From Eumeta japonica (lineage: Eukaryota > Arthropoda > Insecta > Lepidoptera > Psychidae), in NCBI GenBank assembly GCA_005406025.1, contig BGZK01000290.1:248001-312000 (forward strand): a stretch of DNA of 64,000 nucleotides, given 5' to 3'. This document shows, in pieces, positions 36,589-48,506 of this stretch. The translations under genes were made by a program, and so were the position numbers. Each line of letters starts with the position of its first letter. The first letter of the stretch is position 1. The notes under the pieces were generated by a model. It worked only from the letters and a program-made list of their open reading frames with translations. It was not told the DNA's origin and made no database searches.

Positions 36589-36789
36589 TCTAAACATATA
36601 TAATGAAAATAGGTTGTCTTTGTTCGCCAATCACGTAAAAACTATTAAACGTATAGACATGAGACTGGGACCATTCGCTGCGGAATGATTTGTAGATGGT
36701 TCTAGGCTACTCATTTTTCGAATTCCGTAAATCTTTCACCATTTTATTTATAAATAAAAATTACCCATCGAAGCGGGCGGGACAGCTAG
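36589..36789 (+). mobile_element. Helitron-like non-autonomous element
   Basis: Begins with TC in ATATA|TCTAAACATATATAAT, contains TTGTTCGCCAATCACGTAAA and ends with GAAGCGGGCGGGACAG followed by CTAG and T (36,786-36,789). The TC start, CTAG end and A/T insertion point fit a Helitron of about 200 bp. The 3' hairpin is weak. Confidence 0.55.
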
Positions 36790-38149
36790 TATATATATGT
36801 ATATGTTCACTATGTGATGGTTAAAAAAAAATAGGTTACAGAAAGAGAACACGAATGATGTTATCTGAAATTGCCTGTTATGATATCCCACCGTCTTGTT
36901 ATTCTGAAGTGAGCGAATTACAAGTGGTGTAATTATCATACATTCTAAACACTATTTATGCATAGATATATTTAAAAAAAATCTTTATTACTAAATTCGT
37001 TCTATTCACTCTCCGCACTATTTCTAAAAATTGAAAATAAAATACAATAATGAGTATCGATAATTACAATTTATTCTCTCTTTCGATCATACCTCACATG
37101 CAAAAATAAATTAAAACACTCTTTTAATACGCTTAAAGCATAAACACAATGACCTAAGTGTACAGAGCTGATATATTTTTTGTACAAATTGGATTAGGAA
37201 AAAACACCAGGTTTTATATCACCAGCAAACCACCTTTATATAATTTTCGCATAAAAATGGGTTTTATGTATTGTACAAAATATCGGCCAAATGCAAGTCA
37301 GACCAGCGTGGAGAGGGTGTCGTATCATAAATGCGACGACGTTATCTAATATGTTATATTTTAATATAACTGACGTGTGTTTGAGCTTAATGTAAATCTG
37401 TCATCTCATTACTTACTGTGTTTTATTGATATAGAACTTAATAATTTTACAGGAACTATAATAAAATACTTTACTAAATATTTTAAAAATACCCAAAATT
37501 GGCGTAGGCTACGATCAGAACTAAACTTCTTCGTAAAAGTGGACTATCATAGTTACTACTAGACTGTTTAATTATTACTTCAAATAAAATGAAAATACAT
37601 TTTATAAGCCCTTTGTCTTCTCGAATAATGTTCCGTTTCCAGTGCGACTTAAATATAATATTTTCATTTAGGTTTTCTTTTAACCTATGAGTGAGTCCCT
37701 ATATTTTGTATTTCTTTTTAAGTTTAATGTTAAATTTAAAAATTTAAGGTTAAAGTTTCTAAAGATTGTATTTTTTTCTCTTTAGCTAAGTATTTTCAAA
37801 GACATGGGGAATTCATTACAATATTTACATGTGATATATGAACATATTATTTTCTTTACTATCTGTGAAAACAACGATTTGAAAAAAATACATATACTTA
37901 TTTATAATTGTTATTGTAAATCCATTTGATTGATACGTCACATGATGCATATTTTTTTTTATTTGTCCCAAACTTAATACCTAAACTAGGAATCAGTTTA
38001 TTTGCGCTCCACGCCCGAAGTTTGGTCACCTGATTCTGTATATATCTGAAAACCTGCAACTCTGTTTTCCAATTTTTTCTGAAAAATGGGCTTTACCAGA
38101 TTACACAGTGTCCGTTTTTTCCATCTGGTCGGAACACTTGAAATCATCT
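36790..38149. other. Non-coding, no feature seen
   Basis: AT-rich throughout; nothing recognised. Confidence 0.5.
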
Positions 38150-38520
38150 GTAACTCCTCGACACATCGTCATCACAACAACGACGGCCGACCGCTGAAGA
38201 AGTTTGACGGGGGAAAAAATCAAGTATTTATTCCCCCGGTGAAGAAGTTATAAGGACAAGAAACCGATCTCTTTATGTTAATGTGTTGACCCTCGCGCGG
38301 GCCGGCGCCCGCCCCGCGCCGGCGCCGGCTCTACTGCGCATCGGCAAACACGCCCCGGCTGCGATTGGATTTGCTTTGTGTACTCCCCGGAGGAAATTTC
38401 GATTTATGCTACGCAGCCAGCCGGCAGAGAGTATACTGAGCTTTCTCCACCCCGCTCTCGCGACGTCTCCCGATGATCTGACACGGGCCATGGAGCGCCG
38501 AATGTAGAGAGCCGAAGATC
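38150..38520. promoter_or_regulatory. CpG-rich island with GC palindromes
   Basis: Centre at 38,290-38,330 is almost pure G/C with nested palindromes (GGCCGGCGCC, GGCGCCGGC). The opposed 72-74-codon frames mirror each other through this composition. Function unknown. Confidence 0.3.
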
Positions 38521-40084
38521 TGTCGCTTTGCTAATTTTTATTTAGGAAATGCGCTCTTGTCTATAATTAAACTCGCTAAGAAGTTTGAGAGTTGAAGTGA
38601 CACACAGACACTTTTTGACACAAAGATGCTTTGCTACGTAACAGATATTTTAAATGCTACAGATACAGTAACACACATAAGTAAGCACAATACCATCTAT
38701 ACTTTTCTTTATAACTCCTTACTAAAATTACTTTCTTTGCTGATGTTTGTCTATACATTAGTATTTATGTACATATTTTAACTAGTTTTGTTAGATTTTA
38801 TTTATCTTTTAATACTCATGTGTAAAGTATTTAACTTTATTTGATGAAACGAACTAATCACCGGTGATTTCATTACAATCAAAGTGTGGATTCTAATTTG
38901 TACGTCTTTTGAAGTTGACTGTACCAACGCATTATTTTCAGCTAACGAAACTCGTTCTAAGTCCCATCTGTTGCGCTACAGGCAATGTGCTAACTATAAT
39001 ACGCTGTAACATCTTTTTATGGTTCTGTAGACGAACGCAGAAAAAATCAGAACCCTTACAATTTGCATATGTCACAGCCTCTTAACTTCACCTTCATCTT
39101 ATTTATTTCATTGATTATAACGAACATATTTTGGCAGTCATTTTGTGTAAACAATTTGGTAAAGTGATTACAAAAATAAAGTTAGCGATAGCTCTCCATA
39201 CATAAAATTGGGGTATGGAATATTTTTCCGCACTCCTTTATTTAAGTATTATATTTTTTAGATTTGGAGATCGTTAATTTTTAAACATTACAGATTTTAT
39301 TTTATATCAAAAAAAAACCTGACACAATCCGTGAAAATCATATATACATCAACGATATTCTTAAAATCATGTTTTTTTTACGATTGTATAAATAAAGGTA
39401 AGTTTCTCGTCATAGAAAATATATCGGACCACCATGACATTGACATCGCTAAAAAACAGTTTAAACCATTCAAATCAGTTTAGTTGTTGCAGAGAATTCG
39501 ATGGACATACAAAAAACGCATACGAATATGAAACCTTCATCCTTTTAGAAATCATTCGAATACTTAACGACGACGTCTGTTAGAAATGCCGATAAGAAAA
39601 TTGAAATTTTTTGTAACATTAGAGAATTTTTGTTTTCAAACCAATTTTCAAAAATCGAGATTACATCATATGTTGACGTACAATTAAATGTAAATTAGCA
39701 CCAACTATCGATTAAGCAACGAAAAAATCATTCACAGCTTTCCAAAAAAAAAAGGACTAAACAAGTAATTTGTACATTTTATAGGGATATTAAAGTGATA
39801 TATTGACAGAACTTAAACTGAATATAAAAGCCTGTTAGACTGAGAGATTAAACTGTTTATCATTAAAAATTAACTATTACCGATAATGTTATCATATTAT
39901 CTAGGAATGAAGCACCAGGAGAAACGGAAGGTGCTCTACAGTTTCAAGTTTTTTTAATGTAATTTCTATAGAATAGAATAAAGTCACGAAATTACACAAA
40001 GAGGAAAAAAAATAGGCTATGACGATAATGTGCTGAAAAAGACACGTAGTGATTCCGATACATTATGTAAAAATGTAATTGGAG
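38521..40084. other. Non-coding, no feature seen
   Basis: AT-rich; no coding or repeat signature that I can name. Confidence 0.5.
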
Positions 40085-40470
40085 ACGATATGAATGTTTA
40101 ATGAATGGAAAAAATCATACGAAATAGTATTAGAAAAATTGTGTCGAAAATGTTTTTGCGTGTGAGGATACAGTTGCCGACAATGTTACCGTATTTGAAT
40201 ATATAAATGACAATAAAAATGGTAATTAAATCATCATGGATGAAACTATGAAAGAATTAAAACGAGTAATGGCTGGATAAGCTATCGAATATGACAATGT
40301 TTCGTCAGAGATGTTTATAGGCGGTGAGGACATAGTGGCAAGCCTGTAGTACCAAATCTTTGATAAATACTGGAAGGACGCTTGCCCGCAACATGCATTA
40401 AGATACAGCATGCAACCCACCGCTGACCCTCGAATCTGTTCTTCCAATAGAAATCCCAATCCAGAGAATT
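40085..40470 (+). pseudogene. RTE-like non-LTR retrotransposon fragment (between endonuclease and RT)
   Basis: Plus-strand frame reads EWKKSYEIVLEKL, then MDETMKELKRVMAG-stop-AIEYD and NVSSEMFIGGEDIVASL-stop-YQIFDKYWK. This corresponds to the segment before the RT palm in RTE-type proteins (ExxxAIKRMKxGKAxGYD, VSSEMLRGGGxxVASLLYQLFNKCWK). Two stops interrupt it and homology fades after 40,380. The 93-codon minus-strand frame over the same DNA is a shadow. Confidence 0.65.
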
Positions 40471-41034
40471 GAATATTGTTTCGACAGGATCGACAGATAT
40501 CGAACATCTAAGCAAATGTAATTTTTTTTTATTTATCTTAGTCCGCTAATCGTTAGATTGTTAATTTCTATGTACGTTGTATGCCAACTAGGCATATCCT
40601 CAGGAATTTAATATCCGCTAAGAATGTTGAATTTAAGGTTAAAAACAACCGACAAATGCGGACCCATATGACATGCAATCGTACAATACGTCAAAGGGTG
40701 ACGAAAGTACATCTACCAGCAGCCACAGGCCATCACCAATAAATATGCCCGTCAATCGTCACAGACTAACCATCACCAACTATTACCCAAATAGTTAAAG
40801 GCAAGCGTCCAACAATGGCGATTTATAGATATTAATTTGATCATCTAGCATATTATTATTATTTTTATGTTTTATAATTTCGAACGTTTAAAATAACCCT
40901 TTCTGACACACATTTTTTAATGTTGTGCATATGTGTGATTAAAAGAGTTATATTTTTAAAAAAGGAAAATTTATAAACTGTGGCACGCTATCTTTCTATT
41001 GTTTTTTTGTCCACCAAAATGAATTAACTTAACG
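40471..41034. other. Non-coding, no feature seen
   Basis: Nothing recognised. Confidence 0.5.
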
Positions 41035-41146
41035 TAGAAATTTTTGAACAAAAAAAGCATATATATTATAATTAAGCGTAAATAAAAAATTATGAAAAAT
41101 TATCTTGAATTTGTACATGAAATTCAAAAAAACCTTTTCCTCCATT
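41035..41146 (+). mobile_element. Mariner 3' end remnant
   Basis: TTTTTGAACAAAAAAAGCAT, ATATATTATAATTAAGCGTA, AATTATCTTGAATTTGTA and AAAAAAACCTTTTCCTCC align with the last 120 bp of the mariner at 61,330-61,438 and end in a decayed copy of its terminal inverted repeat. The rest of this copy is absent. Confidence 0.6.
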
Positions 41147-41679
41147 TTGTTTTAAAAGTATCATCAAATTTCGTCCAAAAATACATTAGTATGATATATA
41201 TGTATGGATCTGCTTTCTGAGCCTCTATACTTATCTGAAAAGATTATTATTACATTATTTATGTGTAAAAGAACGCTGAGCAAAAACTTTATTTCAAATG
41301 CAATATTCACATTTTTAGACTTATTTTTCTTCCGCTTTTCGTCAATAATTCGCTAAATAAAAAAACGTAAATATGTGTAAAAAAAATCGATAACTCAAAT
41401 ACAAAGAAAGCCTCTTACAATGGCTATATTAAAAAAAAAACTTCGACAAACATATAGATCATTAAAGTTAATCCATAACCGTTTCAATTTTGCGGACGCA
41501 TTCGCACCAGATACGGTTATGTCAAACGCACAATAAAATGCCTTAACTGCAGTCATCCACCGGTACGCGCAAATCGACGGCACGCGTTCATCGCAACAAA
41601 TAACACAGCCTTCAACTTCAAAGGAACGTCGAAGTTTCGATATCACTTAAACTTCGCGGTACATAAGTACACTCAAATG
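41147..41679. other. Non-coding, no feature seen
   Basis: AT-rich; the 83-codon minus frame at 41,395-41,646 is unmatched. Confidence 0.45.
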
Positions 41680-42080
41680 AATACCATCCCCAGCGCCGAG
41701 CGCGTATCCGGGCGTATCCGGGTCATCGGGCAGAACCTCATCGCTTCCACTTAATTATTTTACATAGTTAATAAGATTACGCAAAAGCGACGGAAACGGG
41801 TTATTATACCTCTGCGGCTCCCCGTTTGAAATATTTCCCTAATAATATTTAAATATCGCCTTACAGACGTCAATGATAGGATTTATGAGTCCAATTTCAG
41901 CCGAATTTAATATTGGGCTGTGTATTCATAGTGGAGGTGAAGGAGGGGCGCGATAGAGGCACGGGGGAGAAGGGGCGGGAGCGGGGGCGGGAGCGGAGAG
42001 GAAGGCACCGCGCGAGTACTTTATGATATTGGACTTGCTGTAACGCAATATCGGCGAAATTTACTCGCGCAAGGTGTTGT
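41680..42080. promoter_or_regulatory. GC-rich island with G-quadruplex motif
   Basis: CpG-rich at 41,690-41,740 and G-rich at 41,935-42,010. The run at 41,963-41,993 has G5, G4, G3, G5 and G3 tracts separated by 1-4 nt, which fits a G-quadruplex on the plus strand. Near its left end is an exact tandem CGTATCCGGG pair. No coding signature. Confidence 0.4.
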
Positions 42081-42424
42081 TACAACCTACAAAAATTATT
42101 AATTCAAAGCAAACTGAAACGTACTCGAAACGTGTTTGAGGATGATTTAATATTCATTGTGTGTATTATCGGGTGTGTTTGTTTGTTTGTTTTTTTTTTC
42201 CCGGTTGGTTAAGAGCTTTTCGTTTGCTTCAAGAAAGGTTTGGGAATATATTATTATTTGGACTAATGCATATAAATTATCCAGAACATGACAGTGAAAA
42301 TTTAAACAACTTTCAGCACGATTTAGCCTTAACAGTAAATATATGATATCCGTTTGGCTCTACATAATTATACTTCATGAATTTATTACTTAATCGAAAC
42401 ACAGTTTTGAGGGCAACTCATTAC

Positions 42425-42840
42425 TAAGCTATCACGAAAAGGAAGAACTCGAAGAAGTCGAACTGATTACGTAAACTTTGTGTATTTACAGAGATCTTAT
42501 TGTACACAAGCATACAGAGTTCCTCAAACGAACTTCTGACTTTGTGTAGTCTACTGACATGCAAACACAATTCATTTTCCTTTCCAATATACGATGATCA
42601 ATATGTTTCTTTAACATTTCCATATATTTTGTCACATATTCCAATTTTTGATATATATTTTAATATTTCAATTTGCGTAAGCTTGGTGCTAAGAGATATT
42701 CTAGATTCTAGCTTTTGAATCGCCCGAATAGCCCGCTTCTGCAGCAAGAAGATTCTATGAATTTCCGCAGCCTGTCCCCAGAACGAGATTTGATAAATCA
42801 TCAGGAAATTGTTACAACCCAAGAAAACTGATTAATGGAA
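42425..42840 (-). pseudogene. Non-LTR retrotransposon 3' fragment
   Basis: Minus frame reads YQISFWGQAAEIHRIFLLQK then RAIRAIQKLESRISLSTK and IEILKYISKIGI, the same post-thumb block as at 21,463. Further down (about 42,530-42,465) another frame gives LCMLVYNKISVNTQSLRNQF, matching the FNKVPMDIQHLPLHKF block of the 21,463 copy. It is 5'-truncated and frameshifted. Confidence 0.75.
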
Positions 42841-42913
42841 ACCTTTACGAAATAGAAAATATGTTATGATAAGAGTCTGTCCAAACAAAACGCTTCAATT
42901 ATAAATTTTTTAC

Positions 42914-43162
42914 TCATTTGGCCCTTAATGACGCAAAATTGTACGAACTAATCTTCGTATAATTTTGCGTGTAACATTCTATCGCGTACATCGAAACTGT
43001 AGAGAATAGCTTTCGTCGGAGGTGTTTCCGAATGAACGCGACATTGGCACCCCACAAGAGAGAAGTGTGATATTTATATAAAAAACCTGCAATGTACTGG
43101 CAACTCTCCCAGTATAGCGAATATTCATGGTCGTGGAGATCGCTTAAAGTAAGAGAACCCAC
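42914..43162 (-). other. Unrecognised 82-codon open frame
   Basis: Open frame next to the LINE fragment. No domain or family is recognised, and the position upstream of the truncated LINE on the same strand does not extend its homology. Probably chance. Confidence 0.2.
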
Positions 43163-43233
43163 ATAATGTTCGCCTCTCTTGTGTGAAAGAAATATAAATA
43201 ATGATCAATGTATAACAAAAAAAAATTTTTTGT

Positions 43234-43311
43234 GAGAATTTCGCCTAATATCTTGTATGAGCGATGATGATGATGATGATGATGATGAGAATTTCGCCTA
43301 ATATCTTGTAT
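43234..43311. repeat. 25-bp direct repeat flanking a (GAT)n microsatellite
   Basis: GAGAATTTCGCCTAATATCT-TGTAT occurs exactly at 43,234-43,258 and 43,287-43,311, separated by a GAT microsatellite (43,263-43,289). Two perfect copies this close imply a recent tandem duplication around the microsatellite. Confidence 0.95.
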
Positions 43312-43419
43312 CCTATGTATATATGTCTATTTTTTTTACGTGTAGGATTTTTAGAGGGACAAACAATAATACCCACTTAACATTCGTGATAAGAGAAAAT
43401 TTTTTATAGCTTTTTTGAG

Positions 43420-43670
43420 GAGTAAACGAGCATGAGAACGACCAGGAAATAAGATGGCCGTCGCTGCCCGTAGACCTGGATATCCGATGATAGGGGGGGG
43501 GGGGGAATAAATGAAGTAGTAACCCACTGGACGAAATGTTACAGCAGAAACTGTTACTTCACGTCCGTATTATGTAAGGATATGGTATCTCACAAGTTGA
43601 ACCCACACATTTTCGTGTCACAGCCAAACTCAACACATTGTGGCTTTACCACAATATGATTATTATTATT
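43420..43670 (-). repeat. Family A-related repeat, copy with long 3' part
   Basis: Starts GAGGAGTAAACGAGCATGAG, then GGCCGTCGCTGCCCGTAGAC, a poly-G run (43,494-43,505), AAACTGTTACTTCACGTCCG, TATTATGTAAGGATATGGTA and CAGCCAAACTCAACACATTG. The same order occurs at 58,852-59,170. It is followed directly by a family B copy. Confidence 0.65.
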
Positions 43671-43900
43671 GTAAACTCGTGCCTATTTCCCAGACGAGTA
43701 GGTAGAGACTACAGATCTCCATGTGGTGTAAGTCTTTGCATATGCCTCTTGCTTCACCGACTTCCATCAATGGTTTCGCGCAAGCTCGACAATTTTGGGT
43801 GCTTAAAATTTGATCCTTTTATAATACGCCACGAATTTGGTCTGCATGAGAATTTCTAGGACGACCCTTACGGTCCCTTCTTGCCTACATGTAGAAATAT
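43655..43900 (+). repeat. Dispersed repeat, family B, longest copy
   Basis: Starts in an ATT-rich run, then AAACTCGTGCCTATTTCCCA, GTAGGTAGAGACTACAGATC, ATGTGGTGTAAGTCTTTGCA, TTTCGCGCAAGCTCGACAAT, TTTTGGGTGCTTAAAATTTG and CGCCACGAATTTGGTC. The open frame at 43,638-43,859 is a by-product. Confidence 0.75.
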
Positions 43901-45367
43901 GCTCCAAACCACGGCAAACAGGATAGCCGAATTTCAACTGCATATATCAAGTCGCGTCATATTTACATTCTGACCTGTGTCGTAATGATACCCATGCGAT
44001 GAAGATAACAAGAGAGGAAATTAGAAGTTGATAGTGATATTTAAATCTCCTCCCTTTCAAAGTACGTATTTTTGTGTCGTTGCACAAAAATGCAACTAAC
44101 GTATTCAGCGAATAGCGCTAAACGCGTTAGTTGCATTAACAAAAAGATATGCGAAACAAAAATTTCAATTTCAGAAAGTCTCTATTTTAGTTACAATTTT
44201 CTACAAAAGTGACAATAAAGATTGTTGTTTTTCGTAAATAATAATATTAAATTAAGGAATAAACCCACTTACGTGCTATGTGTACTTTCAATTAAATTCA
44301 TTTCAAATTATTGAGGTAATTACATCGTTAATGACACTCCATCACGTAAACTACAGACAGCACTACATAAAATTCTTAGGTATATTTTTCATATTATTCA
44401 TTTATGTATCTGAATATTTATTTTTGAAAAAGGATACAAGCAACTTTTTCTGTAGAAAGTTATCAGTATGATATTCTCGCGGCGAACTTAAAAAAATCCG
44501 ATAATCCGAGCAAAGCCAGGTTGTCCAGACACTAAACGTAAATACATGGTAGTCGATACTGTCAATTTCATTTAGTAGTCAAAGAATTATATACAAATTA
44601 GGCGTATATTGCCAATACTGGGTACTGGAGATCTAGGATTCCTCCCTATACCTTCTTGAAAATAAACATAAATGTATGTTATATTACGTACAGTGTCCAT
44701 TATCAATAGTACATATAGCAATATAATATAATTATAAATACAATAGCGATAGGCCATTTTCCAAAGACAGGCTTGAAGGGTTAACTAAACATCCTACACA
44801 GATTGTTTGTATTTACATCAAATTCATTCTCTGTAATTAGTTTATAATCAAGTCATAGTTAATTGATATTACATTTTCAATGGGAAAAATAATGGAGTAT
44901 TTCTCTGAAATAGCATAGTCATTCTATAATATTTTTTTGCTTTTATTACTTATCAAGCTTAATACCTTTCTAATGATCGATTGCTATTGCCAGAGTAATG
45001 TTTATGGAAAATAAATAAATTTCGCATATTACACACTCTATCTGTCTAATATGATACCGGATAATAAAACAAAACCAAATACCGGATATCGAATAGGTGC
45101 CCAATATCCGTTTCGTTGCCACTACTTTAAGGCATCCAAATAAGTTCTGAAAATACCAACCAAGCTGGTGACAAATAATTAAATTTCAGTTCTTTAACTA
45201 TATACGACAAGACACTGAACACACTCATTTCAAAATAGAAAGTTGTTCTAATTTAAATCAGGTGCTAATTTATCATTGCTAAGGTATGCTAGTGACTACA
45301 GAAACATAACCTAATATCTATAAATAGTTCACAAACTATTATCACTATTTTTTTTATATAGCATAGA
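43901..45367. other. Non-coding; one hairpin at 44,090-44,136
   Basis: AT-rich. The only structured item is the inverted repeat ATGCAACTAACG (44,090-44,101) against CGTTAGTTGCAT (44,125-44,136) with a 23-nt loop rich in GCG words. Confidence 0.6.
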
Positions 45368-45805
45368 AGAGAGACAAACAACCAGGTAAGCCATCAGAGA
45401 ATATATTACCACCGCAGTCCATAGACTCTCATAAACCCAAAAGAGTCACCAGTGTGTTGTCAGCCTCTTGGCAGGGAAAAGGATAGCTAATGGAGGGGAA
45501 TCGGGTAGACTAAAGGGGCGAGAGGAGTGAGCTACCGGAACTCTCACTCACTGGACGTACATTGATTAAGAGTTCCGTTGTTGCATAGCGTCAAGTGAGT
45601 AAAATTTCCGGTAGCTCACTACTCCATTATGCCACTCCCCTCTAATCCCATTCTATCCCTATCGAAGATTTCGGCAACGTATTTCGGTAATCCGATTCTG
45701 ATAATTCGATATCCTAGATTTCAGTAACTCCTCTAGGGTTACAAGCGTTCATAGTTAGTGATGATCACCTACACTGTTAGTGGCTTGCATGCTCGTTTAT
45801 TCCTC
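45368..45805. repeat. Fold-back: two family A copies head to head
   Basis: The left half (45,368 to about 45,575) is an antisense family A copy: GAGACAAACAACCAGGTAAG, GTCCATAGACTCTC, GAGTCACCAGTGTGTTGTCA, then GTGAGCTACCGGAACTCTCA. The right half (about 45,590-45,805) is a sense copy: GTGAGTAAAATTTCCGGTAG-CTCACTACTCC, a C/T-rich run, GATTTCGGCAACGTA, CTCCTCTAGGGTTACAAGCG and GTGGCTTGCATGCTCGTTTA. The copies face each other around a loop of about 40 nt, with GGAGTGAGCTACCGGAA near-perfectly paired across it. A simple insertion cannot make this. Confidence 0.75.
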
Positions 45806-45919
45806 GAATATAATATTAAAAAAAAAATCGAATTTTTCACTTATCACGAACAAGCATACAGTCCCATACAGTCCGCGTTCACATTCGAGAAATAAGCTAA
45901 TGATCGCGCGCTGAATCGT

Positions 45920-46080
45920 AATAAAATGCATTGAAAGCGCCGGTCAGTGGCGCGCTGCGGGCGGCGCACGCGGCGGCCGCCCGCGCCGACGCCACGAGCG
46001 GCGTCGCCCGCCCAACGCGCCACTGCCCATTTATTTCTCCTCCGCCCGAACCCGGCCCGGTAATCGTTTTAAGTACCTTT
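45920..46080. promoter_or_regulatory. Short CpG-rich island
   Basis: Very GC-rich (GCGGGCGGCGCACGCGGCGG at about 45,958) between AT-rich flanks, with a palindrome-like GGCGCGC/GCGCCAC pair about 70 bp apart. The 67-codon frame is compositional. Confidence 0.3.
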
Positions 46081-48339
46081 CGCGAATTTTTTGTTTTTTT
46101 TTTCGGTGTTTTACGGTCATTTTATACGGAATGAAGAATTTGTATGAAATGTCTTTTCGTTGTCTCAAAATTTATAGGCGGCCGTAATTTTTCGTACTTT
46201 TACAGATTTATTGCAAGACTAATTTTTGTTTTGTTACAAATATAACATTTTTTATATTAACATTTTCTTATAGTTTATAAAATAACAAGGAATGGGAGAA
46301 GAGAAATATATTTTGTTTCATAAAACAGACATATATATTAAAGCAAATAAAATTTTTAAAGTAGTTATAATCAATTGATTCGACGCAAAAATATTAATTT
46401 AAGCATAAATAACATTTATTTTCATCCCAATATTCATTCCGTTTATCCGTTCATTTGCAACAGAATGAGAAAAACTTGAAAAAAGTCATGACAGCTAAGA
46501 AATACATATTTACACTTTAAATGTTATTTAAATAGCCATTGAACGATATTCAGTCACAAAAGCTAAATTCCGTTTAAACGGTTTGAAATCGGCAATGAAA
46601 TTAGAAATAATTAATTAAATGACACGAATTCACGCATTAATTCCCACGCCGTCGTATTAATATGTTAAAACTCCATCCATTCCTTTGGAATTCCAAGAGT
46701 ACACGACATTCGACTCGTCAACATTAAAGATATCGCTTTGTGCGCAAGAGTAATTCTCTTTCGTTTGTGCGGTCGCGGTCGGGCCGAGGTTCCATATTCA
46801 CGATGTTATGTGTTTTACGGGGAACCCCCCTCCACCCCAGCCCGAGTAGAAGATTTCAATGAGAAGAATTCATCTGCACAACCTCTTGCTTGCGGGTGTG
46901 TAACAGTCTATTTTAAGTTCCAACATGAGGCATGTACGATACTTGCTTCTGTACTTACTTTTGAATATTGTTTATTATTTCTTGTTTCGGGGCCTTTTTT
47001 TTTCTTATTTTCTTTATTTTTTCATTGTTTTATGTTGATCTCATCGTTATCAATGCGATAAAAGTATCTAATTCATTTTAAACAATGATTTGAATGTCTC
47101 GTACTTTTGAATTTTCTGAATTGAATCATACAGCTTAATAGTTATTTAATTTCATATTGAGAATTTTACTATTATTTTACGGAGCAACATGTATAACACT
47201 TGTAATACTTTGTCTTACGACAGCCTAGTAAAAACTATTTTCTGAAAAACCTAATCAAACTGTTCTTGTTGCGAGCTAATACTTCAACTAAGCAGAACAG
47301 CGTGCAGAATAGAAATGGTATATTTCATTTTATTACTTGTTAACAATTGCAGTAGTTAGTAATGTAGTTATATATTTTAATAGCAAATATGTTGTAACGA
47401 TCCATGCTAAATATAACTACATTCCCTTGTCTCTATAATAGGATTCCACTTATTTATCTATATCGATAAATGCCTAAGTCACGTCAATTTTATTTTAAGT
47501 TTTTTGAAAATTCATTTTTTTTTTGCTTTATTACATTTGTGTAATTTATCTTTATGCTAATATTACACCTTTCTTGTTGAAATTGAGCCCTGCGCATGCA
47601 AACCAAGCTTTTTATTTATTTTTTTTAAATTTCGGGCTCCCTGAAATGTTTGCCATATAAATTCGCACATAAAATGGTTGTTATCGATTTTAGATTAAAC
47701 TTTTATACCTCTTTTAGTATTTTATTTGTTTCGACTTCAACTTTTTAAACCCACAAAAGCTCGAATTAACACTATATCAGAAATCCGAAAAACCATGAGT
47801 TTATCAATCCTTCTGACTCTGAAAGATGCGATCAAATCTTAGAAGCTCAGAACTTATGCCTTGCCAACTTCATTTTTCGTGGCTTGGCACTCGGAGTCGA
47901 CTAAACTACGAGGAACAATAAAGTTACAAAGTACGTATAGTACATGTAAAACTAAAGCACAGTACATTACTTCTTTTGAGAAACCTTACATTATTTCCAT
48001 ATTCAACTACGAAGCGTCTTATCTTAAAACCGAAACAGAAATACTTCACAGCTCTATGACATTCGTTGTTACAAGTAAACATTAAAACCACACCGCTCAA
48101 CCTGACTCCATAGACAATATAAATCAGAAAAAACAAATACGCTACAATCCCGTGAAATGTAAATAAAACAAAATAAAATCTGTTGTTTGCCCTCGTTTGG
48201 TGTAATTAAGGTGCTAACTTCTCCCCCGAGCGCGTATCTTTCACGGGAAATATTTTCGGCCCCTCTAGATCGAAACATAATTTTTCTTCGATTGAAGTTT
48301 CACAGGGAGTCGCGAAGTCGGCATGAACTTTCCGCAAAT
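46081..48339. other. Non-coding, no gene supported
   Basis: The 107-codon frame at 46,738-47,061 lacks an ATG start at its beginning, ends in a hydrophobic T-rich run and has no domain. The rest is AT-rich. Confidence 0.5.
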
Positions 48340-48506
48340 CGCATTTACATATTTCCCCGTCTAGCCGGAATCAAAAATATATTCGTAACCGACGGCGCCC
48401 CCTCCCCGCCCCGCCCCCGCCCCGCCCCGCCGGCCGTCGCCGACGCGGCCTGGATGGAATTCATCAAACTTTCATTTAGCTCGCAGCAACTTCCGCGAGG
48501 GTAAGT
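48340..48506 (+). promoter_or_regulatory. GC-rich island with minus-strand G4 run and strong splice donor; possible first exon
   Basis: The C-rich stretch 48,398-48,430 holds six runs of four or five Cs split by single bases, so the minus strand can form a stable G-quadruplex. Seventy bases later comes a consensus splice donor, GAGG|GTAAGTG (GT at 48,501). Between them an ATG at 48,453 starts a short open frame, MEFIKLSFSSQQLPR, running into the donor. A CpG/G4 promoter followed by a first exon and donor is a plausible layout, but no TATA box, initiator or downstream exon is demonstrable and the peptide is not recognised. Confidence 0.3.

Noticed and set aside
46738..47061. 107-codon open frame, plus strand
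   Set aside because: Does not begin with ATG and ends in a poly-T-derived hydrophobic run; no family recognised.
48187..48504. 105-codon open frame taken as a protein
   Set aside because: Pro-rich part is just the C-rich run; only the GC island and the splice donor seem worth noting.
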